Origin: Verrucomicrobiaceae bacterium
GTDB taxonomy: Bacteria > Verrucomicrobiota > Verrucomicrobiia > Verrucomicrobiales > Verrucomicrobiaceae
Length of the DNA: 64,000 nt
Reading direction: 5' to 3'
Assembly: GCA_947507875.1 (NCBI GenBank)
Contig: CANNQP010000014.1
Coordinates: forward strand, 29,406-93,405
The notes under the pieces are model-generated. The model ran no database searches. It had not been told where the DNA came from and was given only the letters and a program-made list of their open reading frames with translations. Both the position numbers and the translations under genes were made by a program. This document shows positions 8,825 through 17,592 of the stretch, one piece after another (position 1 is the first letter of the stretch; every line of letters starts with the position of its first letter).

Positions 8825-9607
8825 ATGACTCCAGCCGAATCTTACCTAGCTCTATCAAGTGAACTCATTGCCCGCGTGAGGGAGCAGTTGCCGTTGATTC
8901 ATCATACGGCAGATCTGTTCGCGAAGACCATTCTTGCGGGTCAGATGGTACATGTTTTTGGCTCTGGCCATAGTCGCATTTTGGTCGAGGAAATGTGGCC
9001 GCGTTATGGTTCCTTTCCGGGCTTCAATCCCATCGTGGAACTGTCGCTGACTTTCCACAATCTCGTCGTTGGCGCGAATGGGCAACGTCAGGCCATGTTT
9101 TTGGAAAATGTCAGTGGCCTAGCAGCCCGCATCTTGAGGAATTTTGATCTCAAGCAGGGGGACAGTGCGTTGGTGGTGTCTTCCAGTGGCTGCAATGTCG
9201 TTCCTGTGGAGATGGCTCAAGAGTTCCAACGCCGTGGTGTCAACGTCGTGGCGCTCATTTCGCAGAAGCACGCTGAGGCAAGCATGAGCCGACATCCTAT
9301 GGGTAAGAAGCTGCAAGACTTCGCGGAGATCGTGCTCGATACCGGTGCGCCTGTGGGAGATGCGATGGTTCAGGTGGAAGGACTGCCTACTCCAGTAGCA
9401 CCAGGAAGCACGGTGGGGGGCTGCTTGGTGGTGAATGCGATCAAGGCGGAGGTCGCTGCGCGCCTCACGGAAGCGGGACACCCACCGAAAGTGCTGACAG
9501 CAGGTGCTTTGGTTGGCGCGGCCAGAGCGGCTGAACTGTTCGAAGCTGCCTACGATGAACATGCCCGCCGTATAGCCCCCTACTATGCTGGACTGGGTGC
9601 GCCTTGA
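8825..9607 (+). CDS. SIS-domain phosphosugar-binding protein (UPF0309-like)
   Basis: 260 residues from the ATG at 8825 (MTPAESYLAL). An upstream in-frame start at 8756 would add a Cys-rich segment unlike the family. FGSGHS near 44 and SSSGCN near 120 are the two phosphosugar loops of a single SIS domain. The remainder (VEGLPTPVAPGSTVGG and the C-terminal AAYDEHARR) fits the UPF0309 group of sugar isomerase-like proteins. It probably binds or isomerises a phosphorylated amino sugar in the cytoplasm; the substrate is unknown. It lies between the PurC-like gene (113 bp gap) and the MacB-like permease (59 bp gap). Confidence 0.85.
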   Translation: MTPAESYLALSSELIARVREQLPLIHHTADLFAKTILAGQMVHVFGSGHSRILVEEMWPRYGSFPGFNPIVELSLTFHNLVVGANGQRQAMFLENVSGLAARILRNFDLKQGDSALVVSSSGCNVVPVEMAQEFQRRGVNVVALISQKHAEASMSRHPMGKKLQDFAEIVLDTGAPVGDAMVQVEGLPTPVAPGSTVGGCLVVNAIKAEVAARLTEAGHPPKVLTAGALVGAARAAELFEAAYDEHARRIAPYYAGLGAP

Positions 9608-9666
9608 GTTGAATTCAGGTGAAGGAAAGCCGCGTTTGTCTGCGTGCTAGTCTTCCCGCCTTTTGA

Positions 9667-10986
9667 ATGACTCGATTTCTGGCCAAGCATCCCATTCTGC
9701 GTCTTTTTGCCTCGCCCCAGCATCTCTGGCGTACCATGTCACTGGGGCTGAAAAGCATCTGGCTGAATAAGCTGCGATCTTTCCTGACCGCGCTTGGTGT
9801 CATCTTTGGTGTGGCCTCTGTGATTGCTATGTTAGCCATCGGGGAAGGGGCCAGTTATGAGGCACAGGAGCAGATTCGTCGGTTAGGCAGTCAAAACATC
9901 ATCCTGGAAAGTGTAAAGCCACCCGATGGGCAGGGGGCTGGTGCAGAGACTCGCAGCCTCGTGCTCGAGTACGGACTCACCCTGCGTGACATTCAGCAGA
10001 TCCGCCAGACCGTGCCAGGCATCGAGGTCGTGGTGCCATCCCGGATTCTTAGTGAGAATATCTGGAACTTCGACCGAAGTGTGGATGGTCAGATTCTCGG
10101 CGTTTTGCCGATCTATCCAGAAATGCGCAATCGCAAGGTGCTCCAAGGGCGCTTTTTCACCGATCTGGAATTGCAAGGAAAACTACCCGTCTGTGTGCTC
10201 AACGAGGGGGCAGCGGCACGACTGTTTCCGCTTTCGACCCCAACAGGGAAGACCATTCGGGTGAAAGGGTTTTACTACAAAGTGCTTGGCATTCTGCAAA
10301 ACGAAGGTCCCCGTGTCGGTGGGGAAGGCGGCGGCGGAAGCTCTGCCGATGCTCAGATGTTTATCCCCTACAGCACGCTAATGGACCACTATGGCGAGAC
10401 TTTCTTTCGCATGAGGAGCGGTAGTTTCGAGGCTGAAAAAGTCGAATTTCACGAGGCTGTCATTCGCGTGAAACAGGTCAATGAGGTGGAGAGTCGTGCC
10501 GAGGCCATTCGCCAGGTGTTGTCGAGCAATCACAAAAAAGAGGACTGGCGCATGATTGTCCCTGTGGAGCTCCTGCGCCAAGCCGAACGAACGAAGCGCA
10601 TCTTCAGCATCGTGCTCGGCAGCATCGCCGCGATTTCTCTTATCGTGGGTGGCATCGGCATCATGAACATCATGCTAGCGAGTGTCACCGAGCGGACTCG
10701 TGAGATCGGTATCCGACGGGCTCTCGGGGCACGTCAGGCAGACATCGTCGTCCAGTTCTTGATCGAGACGGTGCTGCTCTCAGGAGCTGGCGGAGTTCTT
10801 GGTGTGGTCTTGGGCATCGGCATCCCCATCGCGGTTCAGCATTTCGCAGGAGTGACGACGGTTGTGCAGTTTTGGTCTCCCGTGCTTGCTTTCCTGATTT
10901 CGGTGATGACAGGCATCGCCTTTGGCATTTATCCAGCGCGGCGGGCAGCTCGCATGAATCCCGTGGAGGCACTTCGTCATGAGTGA
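9667..10986 (+). CDS. ABC transporter permease, MacB/FtsX family
   Basis: 439 residues. After a short basic N-terminus there is one membrane helix (FLTALGVIFGVASVIAMLAIG), a large periplasmic MacB_PCD domain to about residue 300, and three C-terminal helices with the FtsX signature TERTREIGIRRALGAR between them. The fused ATPase domain of true MacB is absent. A lone ATPase, adaptor and TolC-like protein are encoded at 17.6-22.0 kb on the other strand and are the obvious partners (inference). Such assemblies use ATP to push substrates from the periplasm through an outer-membrane channel. Its stop overlaps the convergent Nudix gene by 10 bp. Confidence 0.9.
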   Translation: MTRFLAKHPILRLFASPQHLWRTMSLGLKSIWLNKLRSFLTALGVIFGVASVIAMLAIGEGASYEAQEQIRRLGSQNIILESVKPPDGQGAGAETRSLVLEYGLTLRDIQQIRQTVPGIEVVVPSRILSENIWNFDRSVDGQILGVLPIYPEMRNRKVLQGRFFTDLELQGKLPVCVLNEGAAARLFPLSTPTGKTIRVKGFYYKVLGILQNEGPRVGGEGGGGSSADAQMFIPYSTLMDHYGETFFRMRSGSFEAEKVEFHEAVIRVKQVNEVESRAEAIRQVLSSNHKKEDWRMIVPVELLRQAERTKRIFSIVLGSIAAISLIVGGIGIMNIMLASVTERTREIGIRRALGARQADIVVQFLIETVLLSGAGGVLGVVLGIGIPIAVQHFAGVTTVVQFWSPVLAFLISVMTGIAFGIYPARRAARMNPVEALRHE

Positions 10987-11564
10987 TCCGACTCAGGGCC
11001 ATGTCCCCGAACGGCTAGCGTTAGCAGGGCGATGACGCTGGGACTGTCTTTGATTCTCCCATCCAAAGCCATGGCGATGGCTTCGGACAGGGGCAGTCGC
11101 CAAAGATGAAGCTTCTCCGTTTCATCAGGCATCGCCGTGCCCTGCTGAAGTTCACGCGCTACAAACAAATCACACACTTCATTGGTCGTGGAATTCGATA
11201 GCTGTAGGCCGGTTAGCAGCGGCGTAATCGTCGCGGCTTGAAGTCCTGTTTCCTCAAGCAATTCTCGTTTTGCGCATTGCGCAGGGCTTTCTCCGGGAGG
11301 GCAACCACCTTCAGGAATTTCCCATTCATAGCTATCGTGGCAGTAGCGCCACTGACCCACGAGCCAAGTGTAGCCTTCGTCATCAATCGGCACCACACCG
11401 ACGGCATGGTTTTGATACTCCACGACGCCGTATATGCCGCGTCCGCCACTCGGATTAATCACTTGGTCTTCACGCACGCGAATCCATGGATTTTGATAAA
11501 TGGGTTCGCGACTCAAGGTGGTCCATGGACTGGTCTCCACGGAAATAGGCGGTGAAAGCGGCAT
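10977..11564 (-). CDS. Nudix hydrolase, ADP-ribose pyrophosphatase-like
   Basis: 195 residues from the ATG at 11564; a further in-frame start exists at 11597. A complete Nudix box is present, GGCPPGESPAQCAKRELLEE followed by TGL, fitting GX5EX7REUXEEXGU, preceded by EWEIPEGG as in ADP-ribose pyrophosphatases. It should hydrolyse a nucleoside diphosphate linked to another group, such as ADP-ribose, using Mg. The end overlaps the tail of the convergent permease gene. The start region overlaps the 5' side of the divergent exported-protein gene if that one uses its far upstream start. Confidence 0.88.
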   Translation of the reverse strand: MPLSPPISVETSPWTTLSREPIYQNPWIRVREDQVINPSGGRGIYGVVEYQNHAVGVVPIDDEGYTWLVGQWRYCHDSYEWEIPEGGCPPGESPAQCAKRELLEETGLQAATITPLLTGLQLSNSTTNEVCDLFVARELQQGTAMPDETEKLHLWRLPLSEAIAMALDGRIKDSPSVIALLTLAVRGHGPESDHS

Positions 11565-11667
11565 CGTGAGGTAGATTGATGTGAAACTCTGTGGCAATCA
11601 AGATTCAACGCCACGCTCGACAAAGACGTCTCCTTCAGCTAGTCAGACCGCCCTGCACCCGATTTGT

Positions 11668-12384
11668 ATGATGTTTTTTCAACGCCCCTTCCGAAAAATG
11701 CTGTTGCTCGCCTGCTTGTGCTTATCGGTGGCCAGCAGCGGGCATGCGCAGTGGCTGGTCTATGAACTCGTTTTTTCTCCAGAAGCGGATTCGGTCAATT
11801 TCAGCAGCTATCGCAGTGCCTATCTAGTCGCCCCAGCACGTGGCGGGGCTGCCACTTTGATCCTGACCACGGATGAAGGCGGCCGAAGCTATGCCGTCGC
11901 GGATGGCGGGGCAAAGTTCTTCCTCGCCGCGAACGCGGAACAGCGAAAAACGGCTTTTTCCGCGCTCGCCATCACGGGCAATTCTCAGGCTCTTTACACC
12001 GCGGCAGGTGACTTGAATCGCTCACTTCTGCTCGACACACCTGAGGGCCAAACCGTTCTGCGAGTCGCCGAGCGCCTGCAAGGACGACTGATGGCGGCTG
12101 ATGATGAGTCCGACAAAGGACCTGCTGCCGATGGCTCGATCGGCATGATCGGTAGCGCCACGATCACTGGAACACTGCGTGAGGATTTGACCACCCTTGT
12201 GACACGCCATTTTACAGGACAAAACCTCGCGGTGGCCTATGTGGTCGAGCTTTTGGAAAAGTATGGTTACTCGCCTGACTCTGGCTCTGCTCCTTTGAAG
12301 AACGATGTCGAGACCATTCGGGAAGATGGCTCGGTCTTGGATCCTAGCCTTTTTCCTGCTGAGACACGGCCTGCTGCCCCCTAA
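11668..12384 (+). CDS. Exported protein of unknown function upstream of pilB
   Basis: 238 residues from the ATG at 11668; the frame is open upstream to 11581. A signal peptide (MLLLACLCLSVASSGHAQ) is clear, followed by a mature domain of about 200 residues with beta-rich segments (WLVYELVFSPEADSVNF, SAYLVAPARGGAATLILTT) and no motif I recognise. It ends 6 bp before the PilB/GspE-type gene, so it is probably co-transcribed and may be an envelope component of the pilus or secretion apparatus. That role is inferred from position only. Confidence 0.72.
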   Translation: MMFFQRPFRKMLLLACLCLSVASSGHAQWLVYELVFSPEADSVNFSSYRSAYLVAPARGGAATLILTTDEGGRSYAVADGGAKFFLAANAEQRKTAFSALAITGNSQALYTAAGDLNRSLLLDTPEGQTVLRVAERLQGRLMAADDESDKGPAADGSIGMIGSATITGTLREDLTTLVTRHFTGQNLAVAYVVELLEKYGYSPDSGSAPLKNDVETIREDGSVLDPSLFPAETRPAAP

Positions 12385-12390
12385 CGCTGA

Positions 12391-14100
12391 ATGAAACACA
12401 TCCGCCAAGCCCTCGTGCAGTGCCTGGAGTCCTCCGGTGGCTCTGGCATCCCTCTTCCGACGGCTACACCAAGCTCAACAGTGGTGAATCAATTGCTGGA
12501 CTTAGGCAGCATTGATGAGGAAGCCTTTCTCTCGCAACTAGCTGCGCGCATGGGCCTGGGATTCGTGGCCAATCCGGTGCCTGACTCTGCGGATGCACCA
12601 GAGATGAAGCGCCTGCTGCCGCCACGTGTTGCTTTGAGACATCGCTTGCTCCCTCTCAAGATCGTTGAAGAAGAAGGCAGCAAGGTGAAAAAGCTCCTCG
12701 TTGCTGGCTATGACCCATTTGACCTCATCGCTCATCAAGCCATAGCGCGTGAGGTCGAATCGCCAGTGCGGCTTGAGATCGCACCGCGCAAGCGTCTGCT
12801 CAATGCGATGCGAGACTTTTATGGCATCGGGGCTGATACCTTTGAGGAGTTGCTAAAAGGGCGCGACGTCGATGGTGCAGATCTGGAGCAACGAGACGAA
12901 GCCAATATCATTGACGCTGACGACGAAGAGGCTTCCGTGGTAAAATTCGTCAACACCGTGATTCGAGAAGCGCTGGAGCAACACGCCACAGACATCCACG
13001 TGGAGCCGATGGAAGACAAGCTGCGCATGAGATACCGCATCGACGGTCGTTTGCGCGAAGTGCCTGTGCCAGAAAACATCAAAGCTCTGCAGCAATCCGT
13101 GATTGCGCGTCTCAAGGTGATGGCCAAGCTCGATATCGCAGAGCGACGCCTACCACAGGATGGGCGTATCAATTTGCAAATCGCAGGTCAATTCATCGAC
13201 GTCCGTGTCGCGACAATTCCCAGTGTCGAAGGGGAAAGTGTGTCGTTGCGTCTTCTTGGACAGGAGAAATTCAATCTCGACCGCTTGCGCATCGAGACCG
13301 ACTTGCGTTCTGAAGTGGAAGCTCTGCTGAAGAAGCCGAATGGAATCATTTTGGTCACTGGCCCGACAGGATCGGGGAAATCAACCACGCTCTACACCTT
13401 CCTGAGCCAGTTGAATACTGAGCACCGGCGCATCGTGACCATCGAAGATCCGGTGGAAAATAAGTTGCCTGGTGTTGTACAAATTGCTGTTCGACCTGAG
13501 ATCAATCTCACCTTTGCCACGGGCCTGCGTTCGATTCTCCGAGGTGATCCGAACGTGGTCATGATCGGGGAAATGCGAGACCTGGAGACTGCGGAGATCG
13601 CCATCCGTGCTGCGCTCACAGGTCACCTTGTCTTCAGCACCTTGCACACGAATGATGCTCTGGGCGGCATCATGCGGTTGATCGACATGGGCGTGGAACC
13701 CTTCCTGGTTTCCAGTTCGGTGCGTGCCTTCATTGCTCAGCGCTTGGTGCGTGTGCTTTGTAGCGAGTGCAAGCAACCTGATCCGGATGCAGAGGTGCGT
13801 CTCCGTGAACTTCAATACACCGGTCCGATCCGTGGCACGGTCTATCGTGCCCGTGAAGGGGGGTGTGAGGCCTGTCGCGCCACAGGTTACAAAGGTCGTA
13901 TGTCAATTTATGAGCTGGTTCGCCTGACGCCGGCGATGGGCGAACTCATCACGCACAAGGCGAGCAGTGCCCAGCTTTACCAACAGGCTTATAAAGATGG
14001 TTACCGCCCTATGCGTGAGTATGGAGTGCGTAAGATTCTAGCCGGCAATACGACGATTGATGAAGTCATCAGCGTCACCGTGGCCGAGTCGGAGCAGTAG
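12391..14100 (+). CDS. Type IV pilus assembly / type II secretion ATPase (PilB/GspE family)
   Basis: 569 residues. The N-terminal MshEN-type domain spans about 1-150. The C-terminal ATPase has HATDIHVEP, Walker A GPTGSGKSTT near 325, an Asp box (EDPVE), Walker B MIGEMRDLETAEIAIRAALTGH and a zinc module with two CxxC pairs (CSEC...CEAC). These features define the hexameric extension ATPase at the inner-membrane base of type IV pili or type II secretion. With PilT at 5.9 kb it implies a functioning pilus-type machine. The pilin, secretin and PilC genes are not in the window. PilB versus GspE cannot be settled from this sequence. Confidence 0.92.
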   Translation: MKHIRQALVQCLESSGGSGIPLPTATPSSTVVNQLLDLGSIDEEAFLSQLAARMGLGFVANPVPDSADAPEMKRLLPPRVALRHRLLPLKIVEEEGSKVKKLLVAGYDPFDLIAHQAIAREVESPVRLEIAPRKRLLNAMRDFYGIGADTFEELLKGRDVDGADLEQRDEANIIDADDEEASVVKFVNTVIREALEQHATDIHVEPMEDKLRMRYRIDGRLREVPVPENIKALQQSVIARLKVMAKLDIAERRLPQDGRINLQIAGQFIDVRVATIPSVEGESVSLRLLGQEKFNLDRLRIETDLRSEVEALLKKPNGIILVTGPTGSGKSTTLYTFLSQLNTEHRRIVTIEDPVENKLPGVVQIAVRPEINLTFATGLRSILRGDPNVVMIGEMRDLETAEIAIRAALTGHLVFSTLHTNDALGGIMRLIDMGVEPFLVSSSVRAFIAQRLVRVLCSECKQPDPDAEVRLRELQYTGPIRGTVYRAREGGCEACRATGYKGRMSIYELVRLTPAMGELITHKASSAQLYQQAYKDGYRPMREYGVRKILAGNTTIDEVISVTVAESEQ

Positions 14101-14108
14101 CCATGAGG

Positions 14109-14903
14109 CTAGGCCTGAGCTTTTGCTTTTATAGCATCCCAGGCGGCATCCATCTGTGCTAGCGTCAGACTGCCGTCCAGTTTTTGACCCGATCGAGCCA
14201 GATGGGACTCCATCTGATGAAAGCGCTTGGTGAATTTGTCGTTGGCCGCAGCAAGAGCGGGTTCAGCATCAATCCCGAGTTTTCGAGCCAAGTTTACCAC
14301 CGTGAAAAGGAGATCGCCCAGCTCTTCCTTCATGCCTTCGCTTGATCGTGCATCGACAGCTTCTTGCAGCTCCTGAATCTCTTCCTGCAACTTGTCGAAC
14401 ACCGGCTTGGCATCTGGCCAATCAAATCCAACTCGTGCCGCTTTCTTCTGCAGTTTTTGGCCGCGCATCAGCGCTGGTAGACCAGTGCCCACCCCGTGGA
14501 GCATGCCTTCTTTTTCCGTGCCTTTTTCCTGACGTTTGATGGCATCCCACTGACTCAGAACCGCTTCAGAATCTGCCGCACTGGATTCCCCAAAGACGTG
14601 GGGGTGGCGGCGGATGAGCTTTTCACTGAGCATGTGAGCCATGCGGTTTAGATCAAACGCACCAGTCTCGCTGGCGATTTCAGCGTGCAGCACAGGTTGC
14701 AGCAAGAGATCCCCCAACTCCTCACACATCAGCTGAGGATCGCCACTTTGGATGGCATCTGCCACTTCGTAGGCTTCTTCCAGCAGATGGGGAACTAGGC
14801 TTTCGTGTGTTTGCTCGCGGTCCCAGGGACAGCCTCCTGGGGCGCGCAGGCGATGCACGATGTAGCGGAGGCGAGTCAGGCCGTCGGGGTGATCAATGGA
14901 CAT
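14109..14903 (-). CDS. mazG: Nucleoside triphosphate pyrophosphohydrolase MazG
   Basis: 264 residues from the ATG at 14903 (MSIDHPDG); an upstream start at 14936 is less likely. The start of the domain is classical: LRAPGGCPWDREQTHESL, then LLEEAYEVADAI with the metal-binding EExxE pattern and EELGDLLLQ. A second MazG-like half carries ELGDLLFTVVNLARKLG. The full two-domain length matches E. coli MazG. It hydrolyses nucleoside triphosphates to monophosphates and pyrophosphate, a house-cleaning role. It converges on the pilB gene (9 bp between the stops) and is divergent from thioredoxin. Confidence 0.93.
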   Translation of the reverse strand: MSIDHPDGLTRLRYIVHRLRAPGGCPWDREQTHESLVPHLLEEAYEVADAIQSGDPQLMCEELGDLLLQPVLHAEIASETGAFDLNRMAHMLSEKLIRRHPHVFGESSAADSEAVLSQWDAIKRQEKGTEKEGMLHGVGTGLPALMRGQKLQKKAARVGFDWPDAKPVFDKLQEEIQELQEAVDARSSEGMKEELGDLLFTVVNLARKLGIDAEPALAAANDKFTKRFHQMESHLARSGQKLDGSLTLAQMDAAWDAIKAKAQA

Positions 14904-15028
14904 GAATGGAGCTAGCGCAAAAAATCCCCCTGGCATGGAAAAAGTTTGCGCCTCAGCCTGCCATGTTTACCGACTCTTGTGTTCGTTCGTTCGTTCACTG
15001 CGTAATTCATCTCCGACCCCCAAACCTT

Positions 15029-15358
15029 ATGGCCTCCGAAAACGTCCTCAATCTCAACGATAGCAACTTTGATTCTGAAATCTCTGCTGCCACGGTGCCT
15101 GTCATCGTGGACTTTTGGGCAGAATGGTGCGGTCCTTGCCGCATGATTGGTCCTGTGCTAGATCAACTCGCTGATGAGCAGGCAGGCGCGCTAAAAGTCG
15201 TGAAAGTCAATGTCGATGAAAATCCCGGTTTGGCAGCCAAGTTTGGGGTTCGCTCTATCCCAATGCTACTTTTTATCAAAAATGGAGCCGTGCGCGACAC
15301 CGTTGTCGGGGTTCAAAGCAAAGACACTCTGCTGCGTAAAGCACAGGCGATTGCTTGA
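15029..15358 (+). CDS. trxA: Thioredoxin
   Basis: 109 residues from the ATG at 15029 (MASENVLNL). VDFWAEWCGPCRMIGP carries the WCGPC redox site near residue 30, and the cis-Pro loop SIPMLLFIKNG follows near 75. Length and motifs are those of a cytoplasmic disulfide reductase. An upstream start at 14906 would add 41 residues unlike thioredoxin and run into the divergent mazG start region. A strong hairpin terminator follows about 30 bp after the stop, so the gene is probably monocistronic. Confidence 0.96.
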   Translation: MASENVLNLNDSNFDSEISAATVPVIVDFWAEWCGPCRMIGPVLDQLADEQAGALKVVKVNVDENPGLAAKFGVRSIPMLLFIKNGAVRDTVVGVQSKDTLLRKAQAIA

Positions 15359-15387
15359 GTTCAAAATGTGAGAAAGTTGCCTAACGT

Positions 15388-15421
15388 CTGCAGGTGGACC
15401 ATGCGTCCCCTGCAGGCTTTT
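15388..15421 (+). terminator. Rho-independent terminator after trxA
   Basis: CTGCAGG at 15388-15394 pairs with CCTGCAG at 15409-15415. An inner GGAC/GTCC pair extends the stem with one bulged T, and CTTTT follows. Confidence 0.75.
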
Positions 15422-15469
15422 GATATAGACAGTCCCATGTCGTAGAGGATAGCTTCCAACCCTTGGACC

Positions 15470-16834
15470 ATGAAAAAAGTTCCCCTGAACAGTCGCCGTC
15501 AGTTTTTAGCGAAATCAGTCGCTGCCTTTGGTTTTCCCACGGTGGTTCCTGCCTCCGTCTTTGGGCAAAACGCACCTTCGAATCGCATCACCATGGCCGT
15601 TATTGGCTGGGGCATGATGGGGCCAGGCAATACCCAAAAGTTTCTACAAGAGACAGACTGCCAAATCGTCGCTGCCTGCGACATTGATCAACGCAATCTA
15701 GACAAGGCCATCAGCACCATCAATGGCGCTAACAAGAATCAGGATTGCAAAGGCTACCATGACTATCGCGAGGTCATGGCGCGTAAAGATATCGATACGG
15801 TCATGCTAGCCCTGCCTGATCATTGGCACGCTCTGACTAGCATTGAGGCCGCCAAAAATGGCAAAGACATTTATGGCGAAAAGCCATTGGCGCGAACCAT
15901 TGCCGAGCAGCAGGCGATCGTGAAAGCGGTGCAGAAGCACGGGCGCATCTGGCAGACGGGCTCTTGGCAGCGCAGCGAAGATAACTTCCGCATCGGCGCT
16001 GAGATCGTGCGCAACGGTCTCATCGGTAAGTTGACGCGTGTTGAGGTCGGTCTGCCTGCGGGGCACAATGACTTTGCCAAAACGGGTGACAAGCGCAGTG
16101 TCACACCTCCTCCCGCAGAGCTCGATTACGACATGTGGATCGGGCCTTCTCAGATGCAGGATTACATCGAGTGCCGTGTGCACAAAAACTGGCGTTGGGA
16201 TTACAACATCGGGGGAGGGCAGCTTCTAGATTGGATCGGTCACCACTGCGATATTGCCCACTGGGGCATGGACATGGACAGCAGTGGTCCTAGCGAAGTG
16301 CTGCCCATCCAGGTGGACATGCCGCCGCGCACAGACATCTGGAATACGGCGACGAAGTATCGTGCTGAAGCCAAGTATGCAGGAGACATCACGATGGTTA
16401 TCGCAGGCGGTCACAGTGACATCGCCATGGGCACCAAGTGGATCGGAACGGAGGGCTGGATCTATGTGAACCGGAATGGCACCTACGATAGCTCAAACCC
16501 CGCGCTGAAGCAGATCATCAAAAAGCGTGAAGGTCTCAGTGTGGTGGAAGCGGCCAAGGCTCCTAAACTTGGGGATGATGTCATCAAGACTCGTCTTTAT
16601 GCCACCCCTGGCCATCATCGCAATTTTTTGGATTGTGTGAAGAGCCGCCAGCCTACAGTCACTCCCGTGGAGACCGCTCACCGCAGTGCCACGCCGGGTC
16701 ACTTGGCCCTGATTTCCTTCTTGGTGAATCGCCCTGTGAAATGGGATCCCGTGAAGGAAGAAATCATCGGTGATCCCGAAGCGAGCAAGCTTCTCAGCCG
16801 TGAGTATCGTGGCCCGTGGAAGCTTGAAGCTTAA
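15470..16834 (+). CDS. Gfo/Idh/MocA family oxidoreductase with Tat-type signal
   Basis: 454 residues. The N-terminus SRRQFLAKSVAAFGF is a twin-arginine signal, so the protein is probably exported folded. The Rossmann part has VIGWGMMG and AACDID, and the family motif EKPLARTI follows HWHALTSIEAAKNGKDIYG. The C-terminal alpha/beta domain has WRWDYNIGGGQLLDWIGHHCDIAHWGM, matching PVC exported members. These proteins use a tightly bound NAD(P) to oxidise or reduce sugars or glycosides. A DUF1080 (3-keto-glycoside hydrolase) gene at 62.8 kb may act in the same kind of pathway. A second paralogue lies at 51.7-53.0 kb. It is followed by a strong terminator. Confidence 0.93.
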   Translation: MKKVPLNSRRQFLAKSVAAFGFPTVVPASVFGQNAPSNRITMAVIGWGMMGPGNTQKFLQETDCQIVAACDIDQRNLDKAISTINGANKNQDCKGYHDYREVMARKDIDTVMLALPDHWHALTSIEAAKNGKDIYGEKPLARTIAEQQAIVKAVQKHGRIWQTGSWQRSEDNFRIGAEIVRNGLIGKLTRVEVGLPAGHNDFAKTGDKRSVTPPPAELDYDMWIGPSQMQDYIECRVHKNWRWDYNIGGGQLLDWIGHHCDIAHWGMDMDSSGPSEVLPIQVDMPPRTDIWNTATKYRAEAKYAGDITMVIAGGHSDIAMGTKWIGTEGWIYVNRNGTYDSSNPALKQIIKKREGLSVVEAAKAPKLGDDVIKTRLYATPGHHRNFLDCVKSRQPTVTPVETAHRSATPGHLALISFLVNRPVKWDPVKEEIIGDPEASKLLSREYRGPWKLEA

Positions 16835-16844
16835 AACTCAAAAT

Positions 16845-16888
16845 AACCATCCAGAGGGCATCCATCAGTCCTCTGGATGGTTTTTTTT
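16845..16888 (+). terminator. Strong rho-independent terminator after the oxidoreductase
   Basis: A perfect 13-bp stem (AACCATCCAGAGG at 16845-16857 with its complement at 16870-16882) runs into eight T residues. The distal arm lies inside the last codons of the convergent phosphatidyltransferase gene, so the hairpin is shared with that coding end. Confidence 0.92.
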
Positions 16889-17578
16889 GCGCAATTCTCT
16901 GACGGTTAGTGCTAGCCTCCGCTGGCAAGTGATCGCAGAACCGATGAGGATGAGGACCAAGCTGATCTTCAGAAAGTCGATTTTGGGAATCGCGATTTCA
17001 GATTCAAACGTCTGCATACCTGCTGCTGCCAGGGTGCCCACGGTTAGCACAGCCATCCGGTGCTGTTTGGCCATGGGCCCCATGAAGCTCTGCCTGCCCG
17101 TGAGTGTGCCTTGCAGCAGTCTGACGTAAGCGGTTCCCATGGCCAAAACAGCACAGGCCCAACCAAGAGGAAGTTCACCCCAGAGTTTGATGACACCGGG
17201 CTCGACATTCGTGCTGTAACCCGCGCCGACCAAGATCAAAACATCTGCGATGCGGTCTGGGGCTTCCTTGTAGATGGGTCTGGTGTAAGTGCCTTTGCTG
17301 CCTTCGATCGCCACCATCCCATCGAGCATGCTGCAGAGCAGGCGCAGCTGAATGCCGAGTGCCGCCATGAACCATGAGGCGGCAGCTTGCCCAGGTGTCT
17401 TCATCTCCGGCGCGAGCAGATACGCCACGAGTGACAGGCCCGCGAATAGGATGCTGATGGCCGAGATGGTGTTCGAAGATAAGCCAGAGGCACCGGCCCA
17501 GCGTGTTAAGGTCTTTGCCCATTCGGGGGGACTTAACTTGATTTCTCGGCGGGGGCCCTTGCTTGGCGTGGCATCCAT
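16865..17578 (-). CDS. CDP-alcohol phosphatidyltransferase family membrane protein
   Basis: 237 residues from the ATG at 17578; a start at 17620 would overlap the ABC ATPase gene. Several membrane helices surround the catalytic segment LRLLCSMLDGMVAIEG...KEAPDRIAD. This is a variant of the D-x2-DG-x2-AR...D-x3-D motif: the first Asp position is Ser and Ala-Arg is Ala-Ile, while the last two Asp are kept. I recall a bacterial subfamily with the same form, so this is probably not decay. The family transfers a phosphatidyl group from CDP-diacylglycerol to an alcohol at the inner membrane. It is the last gene of the efflux operon, 14 bp after the ATPase. Confidence 0.8.
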   Translation of the reverse strand: MDATPSKGPRREIKLSPPEWAKTLTRWAGASGLSSNTISAISILFAGLSLVAYLLAPEMKTPGQAAASWFMAALGIQLRLLCSMLDGMVAIEGSKGTYTRPIYKEAPDRIADVLILVGAGYSTNVEPGVIKLWGELPLGWACAVLAMGTAYVRLLQGTLTGRQSFMGPMAKQHRMAVLTVGTLAAAGMQTFESEIAIPKIDFLKISLVLILIGSAITCQRRLALTVRELRKKNHPED

Positions 17579-17592
17579 GCTGGCAACTAATC

